Shown here piece after piece: positions 15,650 through 24,786 of a DNA stretch of 64,000 nucleotides (its first letter is position 1; every line of letters begins with the position of its first letter). Position numbers and translations under genes: made by a program. The DNA is from Spirosoma oryzae (lineage in GTDB: Bacteria > Bacteroidota > Bacteroidia > Cytophagales > Spirosomataceae). A model generated the notes under the pieces. It did no database searches and was not told where the DNA came from. It saw nothing but the letters and a program-made list of their open reading frames with translations. Where the stretch lies: the NCBI RefSeq assembly GCF_003002825.1, contig NZ_PVTE01000020.1, positions 33,249 through 97,248 on the forward strand, given 5' to 3'.

Positions 15650-16996
15650 TTAAAATTTCTTAATCAGCGTAGTCGCGGCCAGTTTATCGGCCAGCGTACG
15701 GGCTTTTCCGATGCAGTCGGCCAGCGATACACCACCGTACCAGTTCGCGCACACAGCCAGGTTCGGCAGCGGCAGCGTGTCGACTTGCTGCCGAAGCGCG
15801 GCCAGCCGGGCGTCGTACTGGGGAATGGCCCGCTCCCACCGGAATACCGACTGCCAGATGGGTGCCTGCGCCCGTACGCCGAAGCCGTCGACCAGCTCCT
15901 GATGCACGCGCTGCCGGATGATCGCGTCGTCCAGCCGGGCATTATCAGCCGATTGCTGACCGCCCACGAAGGTCGTCAGCAGTACTTCATCGTCGGGGCA
16001 GCGACCGGTAAATACCGAACTACTCCAGATGTGCCCCGCAGCAAACCGACCCTCCACCTTCGGATTCAAGCCACCGAAGCCGTCGAGCGGATGACTGACG
16101 TCGGCCCGTTTGTAGACCGTGTGGACCGCTGTCATCGGCGGGTAGTTGATCTGCCGCAGTGCGTCGGCCACGGTAGGGACAAGCGTACCCAGCAAGCGGG
16201 CTGCCGCCCCGGTATTCGTTGCGATGACCAGCTGGTCGACCTGCACTGTACCCGACGAAGCCGTAACCCGCCAGCCGTCAGCAAGTGGCTCGATTTGACC
16301 GACCGGGTCTGCCAGCGACAATCCTGTCAGCGATTTTGCCAGCGTATCAGTCAGCGTCTGCATGCCATTGCGAAAGCTGAACGACTTTTTTCGCTCGGTC
16401 TTTCCCTGATTTTTAATCAGTCCCCGCACCACCGAACCGTACTCCCGTTCATACGCCAGCAGCGACGGAAACGTTTCAGCGACGAGCAACTGCTCCGGGT
16501 CGCCTGCGTAGATACCCGCGACAAAAGGGCCGAGTGCGTAGTCGACAACTTCCGGGCTGAACCGACGCCGGAAAAACTGGCCGAGCGTTTCGCCGGGGGG
16601 CGAGGTCGTTTTGTTCCACAACTCGCGCAGGGCTGCCAGCTTGGTTCGCAGACTGAAAAACGATCCCAGCAGCAGGGCCGGGGGTGTGCCGGGTAGTTCG
16701 CGGTACTGCCTGTTGCGGTAGATGTAGCGGTGCTTGCTGACGTCGTTGCTAAAGACAATCTCGGGTGTCAGGTCCAGGCTGTCCAGCCAGTTGAGAAGCG
16801 CGGTGTCGCCCAGCAGTGAGTTCGGGCCCAGTTCGCGCAGATAGGCCTGGCCATCGGGCCCCTGTTCCCAGGTCGAGCCGATGTATCCGCCAGCCCGATC
16901 GTTGGCTTCCCAGAGGTGATAGGCGATACCCTGCTGCTGTAGCGCGTGGGCCAGCGTCAGCCCCGAAATGCCCGCGCCGATGATGCCGATACTCAT
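15650..16996 (-). CDS. hemG: Protoporphyrinogen oxidase (oxygen-dependent, FAD)
   Basis: This 448-residue flavoprotein begins with the dinucleotide motif IGIIGAGISGLTLAHAL and the WEANDRAGGYIGS ribose-binding stretch. It has FRNGMQTLTDTLA in the middle and a C-terminal FAD contact of the type ANWYGGVSLADCIGKA. It fits the PPOX/HemY family, which oxidises protoporphyrinogen IX to protoporphyrin IX, the penultimate step of haem synthesis, at the membrane. In this nomenclature the gene is also called hemY. Its start overlaps the DUF4296 stop by four bases. No other haem genes are nearby. Confidence 0.9.
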   Translation of the reverse strand: MSIGIIGAGISGLTLAHALQQQGIAYHLWEANDRAGGYIGSTWEQGPDGQAYLRELGPNSLLGDTALLNWLDSLDLTPEIVFSNDVSKHRYIYRNRQYRELPGTPPALLLGSFFSLRTKLAALRELWNKTTSPPGETLGQFFRRRFSPEVVDYALGPFVAGIYAGDPEQLLVAETFPSLLAYEREYGSVVRGLIKNQGKTERKKSFSFRNGMQTLTDTLAKSLTGLSLADPVGQIEPLADGWRVTASSGTVQVDQLVIATNTGAAARLLGTLVPTVADALRQINYPPMTAVHTVYKRADVSHPLDGFGGLNPKVEGRFAAGHIWSSSVFTGRCPDDEVLLTTFVGGQQSADNARLDDAIIRQRVHQELVDGFGVRAQAPIWQSVFRWERAIPQYDARLAALRQQVDTLPLPNLAVCANWYGGVSLADCIGKARTLADKLAATTLIKKF

Positions 16997-17376
16997 GATT
17001 TGCGCAGCGTATCGACCTGACCTATCTTTTTCTTCAACTGATCGACCACGTTCTGGTAAATGCGCTCCAGGTACTTCGGATGCGACGAATAGAAGATAAA
17101 ACTGCGCGAATAAGCCGCTGTGTCGACCTTCATCTTCTGGAACAACTTGGTTTCGATGTGCTTGTAGGCTACCCGTGCCGAGTCGGTCGACGCTAAGCTC
17201 AGGCGGCTCGTCTGCGCTTCAGCCAGATGGACCTCCGTCAGAATATCGGCCATCCGGTCTTCCGAAATCAGGTCGTCGGGCTTTTGGTCTTCCGGTGCCT
17301 GACAGCCCAGCAGCAACAGCAGGCTGAGCAGGTACCAGCCGTGCCGGACGGTTTGTGTGTTCAAGAGTCTGTACAT
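16993..17376 (-). CDS. DUF4296 lipoprotein
   Basis: This 127-residue protein has a lipoprotein signal ending in LLLLGC (Cys about 25). The DUF4296 core follows, with RMADILTEVHLAEAQ, FQKMKVDTAAYSRSFIFYSSHPKYLERIYQ, and a Lys-rich helix. DUF4296 is a Bacteroidota family of membrane-attached, unknown-function proteins. It overlaps the downstream hemG start by four bases, so hemG is probably translated from the same message. This pairing of a lipoprotein and an oxidase has no known reason. Confidence 0.82.
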   Translation of the reverse strand: MYRLLNTQTVRHGWYLLSLLLLLGCQAPEDQKPDDLISEDRMADILTEVHLAEAQTSRLSLASTDSARVAYKHIETKLFQKMKVDTAAYSRSFIFYSSHPKYLERIYQNVVDQLKKKIGQVDTLRKS

Positions 17377-17388
17377 GGATTTTACCCT

Positions 17389-17396
17389 TACTTTTG
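17389..17396 (+). promoter_or_regulatory. -7 box TACTTTTG ahead of the DUF58 operon
   Basis: TACTTTTG matches TAnnTTTG and lies 57 bases upstream of the DUF58 start, in the space shared with the divergent DUF4296 gene. No clear -33 TTG was found at proper distance. Confidence 0.45.
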
Positions 17397-17453
17397 TAAG
17401 CTAATCCTACCGGGCAAAGTTCGGACGTGCCCGTTAAAAAAGCCTAACACCGA

Positions 17454-18326
17454 ATGCAGATCGATGAGTTTCTGGCCCGAATCCGCTACTTCGATATTCA
17501 GATTCGAAAGGCGGTAAATTCGCAGATGCGCGGTACGTTTCGCTCGGTCTTTAAAGGCACGGGACTTGAGTTCAGCGATCTGCGTACCTACCAGTATGGC
17601 GACGATGTGCGGGCCATCGACTGGAACGTATCGTCGAAGGGGCACGGCACGTTCGTGAAGGTGTTTCGGGAGGAAAAAGACCAGACCGTTTTCTTCGTCG
17701 TCGACGTGAGTGCATCGCAGCAGGTGGGCCCCCGGCAACGGCTCAAACTGGATACGACGCGCGACGTAACGGGCGTGTTGGCCATGTCGGCCATTCGTGA
17801 AGCCAGCCACGTCGGGATGTACTGTTTTTCCGACCAGAAAGAGTGCTACATCAAACCGGCCAGTACGATGAAAACCGGCTATCAGTTGCTCACGAGTCTG
17901 CTGGCGCTGGAGCCGCAATCGACGCGTACCAACATTGCCGATGCGTTGCTGTTCACGCTCAATATTCTGAAACGGCGCAGCGTTGTGATTCTGCTGTCTG
18001 ATTTTATCGATACTGGCTACGAGCATAACCTGAAAGCACTGGCCCGCAAACACGATCTGGTTGTGGTTCACCTCTACGACCGACGGGAAGTAAACCTGCC
18101 CCGGCTGGGCATTATCCCGGTTCACGATGCCGAAACGGGCCGGGTCAGCTGGGTCAACACGTCGTCGATGGCGTTTCGGAATCAGCTGCGGGAGTCGTTT
18201 CAGACCAATCAGCGGCAGCTCGAGCGGCTGTGTCGGCAGTACAACGCCAATTACCTGGCGCTCGAATCGCAGGAAGATTTTATTCCCCGGCTGGTCGACT
18301 TATTTCGGGTGCGTAAATACCAATAG
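17454..18326 (+). CDS. DUF58 domain-containing protein
   Basis: This 290-residue protein has the DUF58 hallmark block FKGTGLEFSDLRTYQYGDDVRAIDWNVS (about 33-62). A von Willebrand-like VFFVVDVSAS metal-site segment and ILLSDFIDTGY follow. DUF58 proteins work beside MoxR-type AAA+ ATPases and VWA proteins in Bat (aerotolerance) operons, which help cell-envelope stress responses. Here it heads a three-gene run with BatD-like and BatA-like proteins spaced by zero or one base. The usual moxR gene is not upstream; a divergent DUF4296 gene takes that place. Confidence 0.9.
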   Translation: MQIDEFLARIRYFDIQIRKAVNSQMRGTFRSVFKGTGLEFSDLRTYQYGDDVRAIDWNVSSKGHGTFVKVFREEKDQTVFFVVDVSASQQVGPRQRLKLDTTRDVTGVLAMSAIREASHVGMYCFSDQKECYIKPASTMKTGYQLLTSLLALEPQSTRTNIADALLFTLNILKRRSVVILLSDFIDTGYEHNLKALARKHDLVVVHLYDRREVNLPRLGIIPVHDAETGRVSWVNTSSMAFRNQLRESFQTNQRQLERLCRQYNANYLALESQEDFIPRLVDLFRVRKYQ

Positions 18327-19274
18327 ATGAACCGACTCGTACTGCTGTTGCTTGCCATTGGCCTGACGGGCGGGGCGCTGTGGGCGCAACCCCAGCCGGC
18401 GGGGTTGCCCGTGGGTCGTTTCCTGACCGACAGTATCGAGATTGGCCGCCCGTTTCAGTACACGTTTTCGTACCACCACGCGGCTGGCGTCGATGTGCTG
18501 TTCCCCGATACTGCCACGCAGTTTCGCCCGTTTCGCGTGACGCAGGTGACCGTTACGCCAACGGTGACGACGGGCTCGATCAGCCGCGACAGTGCCGTCT
18601 ACACGCTGGTGTCGTTCAGCGTCGACCCACTACAAACAATAAAACCACCCGTCCGGCTCATCAACGCTGCTGACTGCACGACGATCGAATCTCGGCCCGA
18701 CACGGTGTTTCTACGGTCGCGCCTGACAACCCGCCCCGGCCAGCCAATGGCAACGACGCTGGCTTCCGATACACGGCTGGCTCCGTTGCGGCAACAGTTC
18801 AACTATCCCCGGCTGCTTCAGGTCGTGGGGCTGCTTTGTCTCAGTCTGCTGGTGTTGCTGCTGCTGTTCGGTAAGTGGCTGCGGCAGCAGGGGCGGCTGT
18901 ATCAACTGAGCCGGCGGCATAACCGCTTTCTGGCCGAGCACGACCGGCTGACGACCAATCTGTCCAGCGAAACGATTGCCGACACGGCCAATCAGGTAAC
19001 GGTAAGCTGGAAAGCGTACATGGGACAGCTGTCGGGACAGGCGTATGCTGCGCTGACGACATCGGAAATTGCCGACCTTACCGGCGACGACCGGGTAGCC
19101 GATGCGCTGCGCACCACCGATCGGATGATCTACGGTGGGGCGTTCTCGGAGCAATCGGTGGGGGCGTTGCGCGTACTGCGTGACGTTGCTGAACAAACCT
19201 ACGTCCGATGTCGGCAGCAGATTCTGCAGCCGACATCGAACCCGCCTGAACCACAAACCGACGAACCGAACTGA
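18327..19274 (+). CDS. BatD-like membrane protein of the Bat operon
   Basis: This 315-residue protein starts at the base after the DUF58 stop codon. It has a signal peptide (MNRLVLLLLAIGLTGGALWAQ), an exported beta-rich domain of about 140 residues, one membrane helix at about 168-188 (LLQVVGLLCLSLLVLLLLFG), and a helical cytoplasmic tail. This is the layout of BatD/DUF4381-like partners in Bacteroidota Bat operons. No catalytic motif is present. The family name is inferred mainly from position and topology rather than from strong sequence signature. Confidence 0.65.
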   Translation: MNRLVLLLLAIGLTGGALWAQPQPAGLPVGRFLTDSIEIGRPFQYTFSYHHAAGVDVLFPDTATQFRPFRVTQVTVTPTVTTGSISRDSAVYTLVSFSVDPLQTIKPPVRLINAADCTTIESRPDTVFLRSRLTTRPGQPMATTLASDTRLAPLRQQFNYPRLLQVVGLLCLSLLVLLLLFGKWLRQQGRLYQLSRRHNRFLAEHDRLTTNLSSETIADTANQVTVSWKAYMGQLSGQAYAALTTSEIADLTGDDRVADALRTTDRMIYGGAFSEQSVGALRVLRDVAEQTYVRCRQQILQPTSNPPEPQTDEPN

Positions 19275-19275
19275 T

Positions 19276-20364
19276 ATGGACGCCTGGTATTCGCTTCACT
19301 GGTTCAGCCCTGCTGTCTGGCAGTCGTTTCGCTTCGCGCATCCGCTGGCGCTCTACCTGATTCCGGCTACGCTGCTGCTGTTTCTGCTGCGGCAATACCT
19401 GTATCGAGCCACCCGGCAGCGGCTGGTTCTGTCGGGGAACGACAGGCGAGGTGGCAGCGGGCCGGTGCCGATGTCGTTGTTACAACGGCTTGTCAGCGGA
19501 CTACGCTATCTGTTGCCGCTGTCGATGTTTCTGGCCATGAGCCTGCTGCTGATCGCCCTGGCCCGGCCACAACTGGTACGGGAGAAACGGGAAGAAGAAT
19601 CGCTGGGTATCGACATTATGCTGGCGATGGACGTGTCGGCGTCGATGGCCGATACCGATCTGCCACCCAATCGGCTGGCGGTAGCGCGCAAGCTGGCGCA
19701 GCAGTTTATCAATGGCCGCCGGAGCGACCGTATCGGGCTGGTCGCCTTTGCCGGCGAAGCCTTCACACTTTGCCCGCTTACAACGGACTATGTCGTGCTG
19801 AAACAATACGTCGGCGAGCTGAACGATCAATTGATTCGTACGTCGGGTACGGCGATTGGCGACGCCCTGGCTCGTTGTATCAACCGCCTGCGGGAGTCGC
19901 CACTCCGGGAGTCGCCAGGCCGCGATCCGGGGGCACCCTCTGCTGATTCGGTGCAAACGACCAACACACGCAGTAAAGTTATTATCCTGCTGAGCGACGG
20001 CGACAATACGGCCGGTAACCTGGACCCGCTGACGGCGGCCCGGCTGGCGCGGGCGTTCGGTATTCGCATCTATACCATTGCGGTTGGGCGGTTGGCGGGA
20101 CAGAACAGTGAGGCCACCGTTGACGAAGGCATCCTGAAAACCGTCGCGACGACGGGAGCGGGCAGCTACTTCCGCGCTGCCGACGCCCGACGCCTGCGGG
20201 CCGTCTTCGCGCAGATCGACCGGCTCGAAAAGGCACCTGTCCAGATTCGGGTCTATGAAGACGTGCGTGATTATTACCGAATTTATCTCTACTGGGGCAT
20301 TTCGTTTCTGCTGTTCGTGATGCTCCTGAAACTAACCATCTTCGGCAATGTGCTTGAGGATTAG
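19276..20364 (+). CDS. VWA-domain membrane protein, BatA-like
   Basis: The ATG at 19276, one base after the preceding stop, gives 362 residues. An earlier in-frame ATG at 19135 lies inside the upstream gene and is not used. Two membrane helices (about 19-37 and 75-95) precede a von Willebrand A domain with the metal-ion site DVSAS (about 117-121), the TSGTAIGDAL loop, and ILLSDGDNTAG. A final helix closes the protein (YLYWGISFLLFVMLLKL). It is the BatA/BatB-type partner of the DUF58 operon, probably exposing the VWA domain to the periplasm. Confidence 0.88.
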   Translation: MDAWYSLHWFSPAVWQSFRFAHPLALYLIPATLLLFLLRQYLYRATRQRLVLSGNDRRGGSGPVPMSLLQRLVSGLRYLLPLSMFLAMSLLLIALARPQLVREKREEESLGIDIMLAMDVSASMADTDLPPNRLAVARKLAQQFINGRRSDRIGLVAFAGEAFTLCPLTTDYVVLKQYVGELNDQLIRTSGTAIGDALARCINRLRESPLRESPGRDPGAPSADSVQTTNTRSKVIILLSDGDNTAGNLDPLTAARLARAFGIRIYTIAVGRLAGQNSEATVDEGILKTVATTGAGSYFRAADARRLRAVFAQIDRLEKAPVQIRVYEDVRDYYRIYLYWGISFLLFVMLLKLTIFGNVLED

Positions 20365-20380
20365 GGTTTGAAGCTGGTGG

Positions 20381-20491
20381 TTTGTGTAGCCTGGACGTCC
20401 ACGTCCGGGTGCCCGTTAGGGCAACAACGCCATGCGGTAGCTAATTGGTCGCTCCGCGCCCACCCGGACGTGGACGTCCAGGCTACACAAA
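20381..20491. repeat. Long hairpin repeat, family B copy 1
   Basis: A perfect 31-bp inverted repeat (20381-20411 with 20461-20491) encloses a 49-base loop. Each arm contains its own palindrome around GGACGTCCACGTCC. The loop matches that of copy B2 in the opposite orientation (GCGACC, AGCTACCGC and TTGCCCT blocks shared). It sits between BatA and rnhB and abuts a family A arm. Confidence 0.88.
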
Positions 20492-20496
20492 CAGCG

Positions 20497-20524
20497 GTAT
20501 ACTGAATACTGAAAACCGTAAACG
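20497..20524. repeat. Single family A heptamer arm
   Basis: Four in-phase heptamers (GTATACT, GAATACT, GAAAACC, GTAAACG) run from 20497 to 20524 and end 11 bases before the rnhB ATG. The matching left arm is missing; the family B hairpin stands in its place. Confidence 0.75.
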
Positions 20525-20535
20525 ACAAACCCAAC

Positions 20536-21123
20536 ATGCTCAAACCCCACTATAACGCGACACTGATTGAAGCCGGGCTTGATGAGGTCGGGCGGGGCTG
20601 TCTGGCCGGGCCGGTCGTGGCGGCTGCGGTTATTCTGCCCCCCGATTATCAGCACCCGATACTGACCGATTCCAAGCAGCTATCCCGGCGGCAGCGCGAG
20701 CGGGTCCGGCTCGACATTGAACGCGACGCGCTGAACTGGGCGATTGCCGAGGTGTCGCCCGCCGAGATCGATCGAATCAACATTCTGAAGGCGTCGTTTC
20801 TGGCCATGCACCAGGCCGTCGATCAACTCGTCAGCCGACCGGCGTTACCGCACCCCCAGCACCTGCTGGTCGACGGTAACCGTTTCGTACCGTACCCGTT
20901 GCTGCCTCACACCTGCATCGTAAAGGGCGACAGTCTCTACCTGTCGATCGCTGCGGCTTCCGTGCTGGCTAAAACCTACCGCGACGAGCTGATGACCCAG
21001 CTAGGAACTGACTATCCGGCCTACGGCTGGGCGCAGAATGCGGGCTACCCAACCCCCCTTCACCGCGATGCCATCCGGCAATTCGGTCAGACACCGCACC
21101 ACCGATTGAGTTTTCGCTTTTGA
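20536..21123 (+). CDS. rnhB: Ribonuclease HII
   Basis: This 195-residue enzyme cleaves the RNA strand of RNA-DNA hybrids, including single ribonucleotides in DNA. The type 2 signature is clear: [13 protein letters not shown] (14-26) with the Asp-Glu metal pair, TDSKQLS (44-50), LLVDGN with the third Asp (about 113), and [21 protein letters not shown] with the fourth acidic residue. The length is typical. It is preceded by repeats and followed, three bases after its stop, by the next heptamer hairpin. Confidence 0.95.
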   Translation: MLKPHYNATLIEAGLDEVGRGCLAGPVVAAAVILPPDYQHPILTDSKQLSRRQRERVRLDIERDALNWAIAEVSPAEIDRINILKASFLAMHQAVDQLVSRPALPHPQHLLVDGNRFVPYPLLPHTCIVKGDSLYLSIAAASVLAKTYRDELMTQLGTDYPAYGWAQNAGYPTPLHRDAIRQFGQTPHHRLSFRF

Positions 21124-21126
21124 GCT

Positions 21127-21241
21127 GGTTTTCGGTTTACCGTATACAGTTTACGGTGCGTAGTTCGTAGTTTTCGTACTTCCCAGGTAAAACCGGACAG
21201 AAAAACCGAAAACCGTATACCGAAAACTGATTACCGAAACC
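21127..21241. repeat. Heptamer hairpin repeat, family A copy 2
   Basis: Left heptamers GGTTTTC, GGTTTAC, CGTATAC, AGTTTAC and GGTGCGT begin at 21127 and every seven bases after. On the right, AAAAACC, GAAAACC, GTATACC, GAAAACT and GATTACC run from 21201 to 21235, then GAAACC reaches the ATG at 21242 with no gap. It fills the whole space between rnhB and the deaminase. Confidence 0.88.
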
Positions 21242-21676
21242 ATGGACGAATTTATGGAAGAGGCTATCCGGCAGGCCCGGAAAAGCCTGAGTGAGGGAGG
21301 GATACCCATCGGCTCGGCGCTGGTGAAGAAGGGTGAACTCGTGGCCGCAGGCCATAACAAGCGGGTGCAGGAGGATAACCCCATCCTGCACGGCGAGATG
21401 GATTGCCTGAACAATGCCGGTCGGGTCGGGTCATTCCGCGATACGGTTATCTATTCTACGCTGATGCCCTGCTATATGTGCGCGGGGACCATCGTGCAGT
21501 TTAAAATTCCGAAAGTGATCGTTGGCGAATCGCGGACGTTTGCCGGGGCGCGGGCCTTTATGGAACAGCACGGCGTTGAAGTCATCGACCTCGATTTGCC
21601 GGAATGTGTCGAGATGATGGAGCAGTTTATTGCCGACAGACCGACGCTCTGGAACGAAGACATCGGCGAACTATAA
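21242..21676 (+). CDS. Cytosine deaminase-like nucleobase deaminase (yeast FCY1 type)
   Basis: This 144-residue zinc deaminase carries the HGEMD motif (His50, Glu52) and PCYMC (about 77-81). His50 and the two cysteines bind zinc, and Glu52 is the proton shuttle. The segments GGIPIGSALV, GHNKRVQEDNPILHGE, and the ending IADRPTLWNEDIGE closely follow the layout of the yeast cytosine deaminase. This makes free cytosine a more likely substrate than tRNA adenosine. It would feed pyrimidine salvage in the cytoplasm. Exact specificity needs an assay; a general nucleoside deaminase is the alternative. Confidence 0.85.
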   Translation: MDEFMEEAIRQARKSLSEGGIPIGSALVKKGELVAAGHNKRVQEDNPILHGEMDCLNNAGRVGSFRDTVIYSTLMPCYMCAGTIVQFKIPKVIVGESRTFAGARAFMEQHGVEVIDLDLPECVEMMEQFIADRPTLWNEDIGEL

Positions 21677-21857
21677 ATCACTCGTATATACTTCAGGGGG
21701 TAACTGATGAATTAGCGTGTAATTAATTGTATGATTCGCTCTTTTCCGTCGGTTAGTACGCTTTTTGTACGGAGCGTTCTGACGAACGTGGCGAGACTGG
21801 TGTGCGATGACGAGCAAAAGACAGTCGGCCCCTTGACCAACGCTATCTTTTCGACTA

Positions 21858-23504
21858 ATGCAGAAAGCGCCTATTCCGGCTGATGAAGTACAACGGCTTG
21901 CGTCACTTCATCAGTACAGACTGCTTGATACGCCCCGAGAGCTTGAGTACGACCGCGTATCCCACATTGCTTCGCAACTTTGCCTGACCCCATTTGCGCT
22001 GGTGAGCCTGATCGATGAGGACAGGCAATGGGTGAAATCGAGCCACGGCATCGACGTCGACTATATTCCGCGCGATCTGTCATTTTGCGCACACACGATC
22101 AATCAGCAAGGGCCGCTGATCATCGAGAATATGCGGACGGATACCCGGTTCTGGGACCATCCGTCGGTTATTGGTAACCCAAACGTTAGCTTCTACGCCG
22201 GTGTGCCCCTGCGTTCGTCGGAGGGCTATGCCATCGGCTCGCTGTGCGTGATCGACCAGAAACCGCGTCAGCTGACGTCTGAGCAACACACGGCGCTGAA
22301 AGCCCTGGCCGATCAGGTGGCACTGCTGATGGAACTACACCGCACAAACAACAATCTACGTGTAGCCCAGGCTGAAGCGGAAGCCCTGGCGCATCAGAAA
22401 GCGCAGCTGCTGGCCACGCTGAGCCACGAGATTCGGACGCCCCTGCACGCGCTGGAAGGCTACACGCAACTGCTGCTTGAACAGCCCACGCACCCCGATC
22501 AGCAAAGCAGCCTGCAACGCATTCAGACGACGGGCCGAACGCTGGTTAGTCTGGTGAATAATATTCTGGATTACAGCAAACTACAGGCGGGAAAGCTACT
22601 GCTGGAAGCCATTCCATTCTCGGTTGCCGAGCTGATTCAGCAGGCTGTCGACATGCAGGCGTGGCAGGCCCGGCAGAAAAAACTGCAACTCACCACCAAA
22701 CTCGACGCGACGATTCCGCAGCAGCTGCGGGGCGATGCCACCCGACTCTTGCAGGTGCTTATCAACCTGATTAGCAACGCGCTTAAGTTCACCAAAGAAG
22801 GGGGCGTCAGCGTGGAAGCCACCGTTGTCGAACGGACCGATGCCGACGTAACTGTCTTAATCAACGTGATCGATACGGGGATCGGTATTCCGGCGGAGTC
22901 GCTGGCAACGCTGTTCAACGAATATACGCAGGTATCGGCCGCGACGACCCGGCAATATGGGGGAACCGGGCTGGGGCTGGCCATCACCCGGCAACTGATC
23001 GACCTCATGAATAGCCGGATGGAGGTAACGAGCGAAGTCGGCAAAGGGTCCTGCTTCGGTTTCCGGCTTACGTTGCCCACAGTCGACCTGACACCCCCTA
23101 CCGTGGACTGGCGAACGGCGGGCAAGCTGCTGGCCGTCGATGATAGTCCGTTCAACACCAAGATGCTGGTACACGCCATTTTGCAACAGGGTGGACAGGT
23201 TGACGCGTTCAACGACCCGGTGGTGGCCCTCGACGCAGCCCGGCAGACGCCCTACCTGAGTATGCTGCTGGATCTGCATATGCCCGAACTGGATGGCTAC
23301 GAACTGGCCGGAGAACTACGGTCTATCCAACCCGATACCCCGATTATCGCGCTCTCCGCCGACGATAGCATCGAAACGCTGGAAAAGGTACGGACGTCCG
23401 GCTTCGACGGGTTTTTACGGAAGCCGTTTTTACCGCAGCAACTGATGCACCTGCTCGACGAATTAATAAAACCAGCACAGGGCATGGCTCGCGGAAGCGC
23501 CTGA
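21858..23504 (+). CDS. GAF-domain hybrid histidine kinase / response regulator
   Basis: This 548-residue soluble protein has a GAF sensor domain at about 10-165 (SLIDEDRQWVKSSHGID, YAGVPLRSSEGYAIGSLCVID). It is followed by a HisKA dimerisation domain with the phospho-acceptor in LSHEIRTPLHALEGY (His about 190). The ATPase domain follows, with the N, G1 and G2 boxes (LINLISNALKF, VIDTGIGI, YGGTGLGLAI). The C-terminal receiver has the phospho-Asp in MLLDLHMPELDG (about 472). There is no membrane helix, so it senses an intracellular cue. No DNA-binding output is fused or adjacent, and its target is unknown. Confidence 0.92.
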   Translation: MQKAPIPADEVQRLASLHQYRLLDTPRELEYDRVSHIASQLCLTPFALVSLIDEDRQWVKSSHGIDVDYIPRDLSFCAHTINQQGPLIIENMRTDTRFWDHPSVIGNPNVSFYAGVPLRSSEGYAIGSLCVIDQKPRQLTSEQHTALKALADQVALLMELHRTNNNLRVAQAEAEALAHQKAQLLATLSHEIRTPLHALEGYTQLLLEQPTHPDQQSSLQRIQTTGRTLVSLVNNILDYSKLQAGKLLLEAIPFSVAELIQQAVDMQAWQARQKKLQLTTKLDATIPQQLRGDATRLLQVLINLISNALKFTKEGGVSVEATVVERTDADVTVLINVIDTGIGIPAESLATLFNEYTQVSAATTRQYGGTGLGLAITRQLIDLMNSRMEVTSEVGKGSCFGFRLTLPTVDLTPPTVDWRTAGKLLAVDDSPFNTKMLVHAILQQGGQVDAFNDPVVALDAARQTPYLSMLLDLHMPELDGYELAGELRSIQPDTPIIALSADDSIETLEKVRTSGFDGFLRKPFLPQQLMHLLDELIKPAQGMARGSA

Positions 23505-23695
23505 CGCCACTGGCTGCTGCGCTCAGGGACCGTAAACGTGAATCGTTGCTATGACCCAACAAACCGGCTGACAATCGGGGTAACCCCGGAAAAAACGAGG
23601 TGTGCTTTATTTTGTCGGGTCGGCTGATCGATATGCCGGTGCATCGCTGGTACCGACTCTATTGCCGGGGTTAGGGTTTTCGGCGGTATTTGCCT

Positions 23696-23703
23696 TATTT
23701 TTG
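23696..23703 (+). promoter_or_regulatory. -7 box TATTTTTG upstream of polyprenyl synthetase
   Basis: TATTTTTG matches TAnnTTTG and lies 32 bases before the ATG at 23736. The remainder of the 230-base space from 23505 shows no other clear signal. Confidence 0.45.
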
Positions 23704-23735
23704 AGCCACAACCTACGTGGCCGCTGGCCCTACCC

Positions 23736-24707
23736 ATGCGTATAGACTCCTTCGTCGACGTCCTTCAAACCGAACTGACTACTACCCAATACGGGCAGCA
23801 CCCGCCCGAACTATACGACCCCATTCGGTACATTATGAGCCTGGGTGGCAAGCGACTGCGGCCGCTGCTGACACTGATGGGGACTTACCTGTTCACCGAC
23901 GACTGGGAGAAGGCAGTACGCCCGGCACTGGCTGTCGAGGTGTTCCACAACTTCACCCTCATGCATGACGACATCATGGATCAGGCACCATTGCGCCGGG
24001 GCCATCTGACCGTGCACGAGAAGTGGAACCCCAACACCGCCATCCTGTCAGGCGACGTGATGCTGGTTAATGCATTCGAACTGATGCTGAACGTAGAGGC
24101 TGGCGCGCTGAAAACGGTCATGACGCGTTTCAGTCGGACGGCTGCCGAAGTATGCGAAGGGCAGCAACTGGACATGAATTTCGAAACCCGCTGGGACGTT
24201 ACCGAGACGGAGTACATCGACATGATTCGGCTGAAAACATCGGTGCTGCTGGGCTTTGCCCTTGAACTGGGGGGGCTGATTGCCGGTGCCGATGCGGAAA
24301 CGACCCAACTGCTCTACGACGCAGGCGTCAACGTCGGGATTGGGTTTCAACTGAAAGATGATCTGCTCGACGTCTACGGTGATCCGGCTAAGTTCGGCAA
24401 ACAGGTGGGCGGGGATATTATCGCCAATAAAAAGACGTTTCTGCTGATCGAAGCGCTAGAAAAAGGCCAGGGGCCCTTGCGCAGTGAACTGGACGACTGG
24501 CTCCGGCGCACCGATTTCGACAAAGCGGAAAAGGTACGGGCCGTCACGTCGATTTACGATCAGCTGAATATTCGTCAGCTGACCGAACAGCGCATCGACG
24601 ACTATTTCGCTCGTGGTTTCGACTGCTTCGCCCGCATCGATGCCGACCCCGCCCGCAAGGCGGTACTGCTCGATTTCGTACAGCAACTGATCGGACGCGA
24701 AAGCTAA
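23736..24707 (+). CDS. Polyprenyl diphosphate synthase
   Basis: This 323-residue trans-prenyl chain elongase has the two Asp-rich magnesium motifs, DDIMD (first, about 78-82) and KDDLLD (second, about 206-211). GGKRLRPLL near residue 40 binds the allylic diphosphate. It condenses isopentenyl diphosphate onto an allylic primer to make the long isoprenoid tail of menaquinone or a shorter geranylgeranyl-type product. The chain length cannot be read from the sequence with certainty. It lies upstream of rhomboid and LytTR genes on the same strand, with 79 bases before the rhomboid. Confidence 0.9.
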   Translation: MRIDSFVDVLQTELTTTQYGQHPPELYDPIRYIMSLGGKRLRPLLTLMGTYLFTDDWEKAVRPALAVEVFHNFTLMHDDIMDQAPLRRGHLTVHEKWNPNTAILSGDVMLVNAFELMLNVEAGALKTVMTRFSRTAAEVCEGQQLDMNFETRWDVTETEYIDMIRLKTSVLLGFALELGGLIAGADAETTQLLYDAGVNVGIGFQLKDDLLDVYGDPAKFGKQVGGDIIANKKTFLLIEALEKGQGPLRSELDDWLRRTDFDKAEKVRAVTSIYDQLNIRQLTEQRIDDYFARGFDCFARIDADPARKAVLLDFVQQLIGRES

Positions 24708-24786
24708 CTAATACCAGCAATGCCGGGTTATTGGTTTGTGCGGTCGGCTACCGGCGCACAACCGCAGTACACAACAAATTGCCTGC

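Noticed and set aside
23505..23735. Possible riboswitch or small RNA ahead of the polyprenyl synthase
   Set aside because: No stable conserved fold or known riboswitch motif was recognised; only a -7 box is supported.
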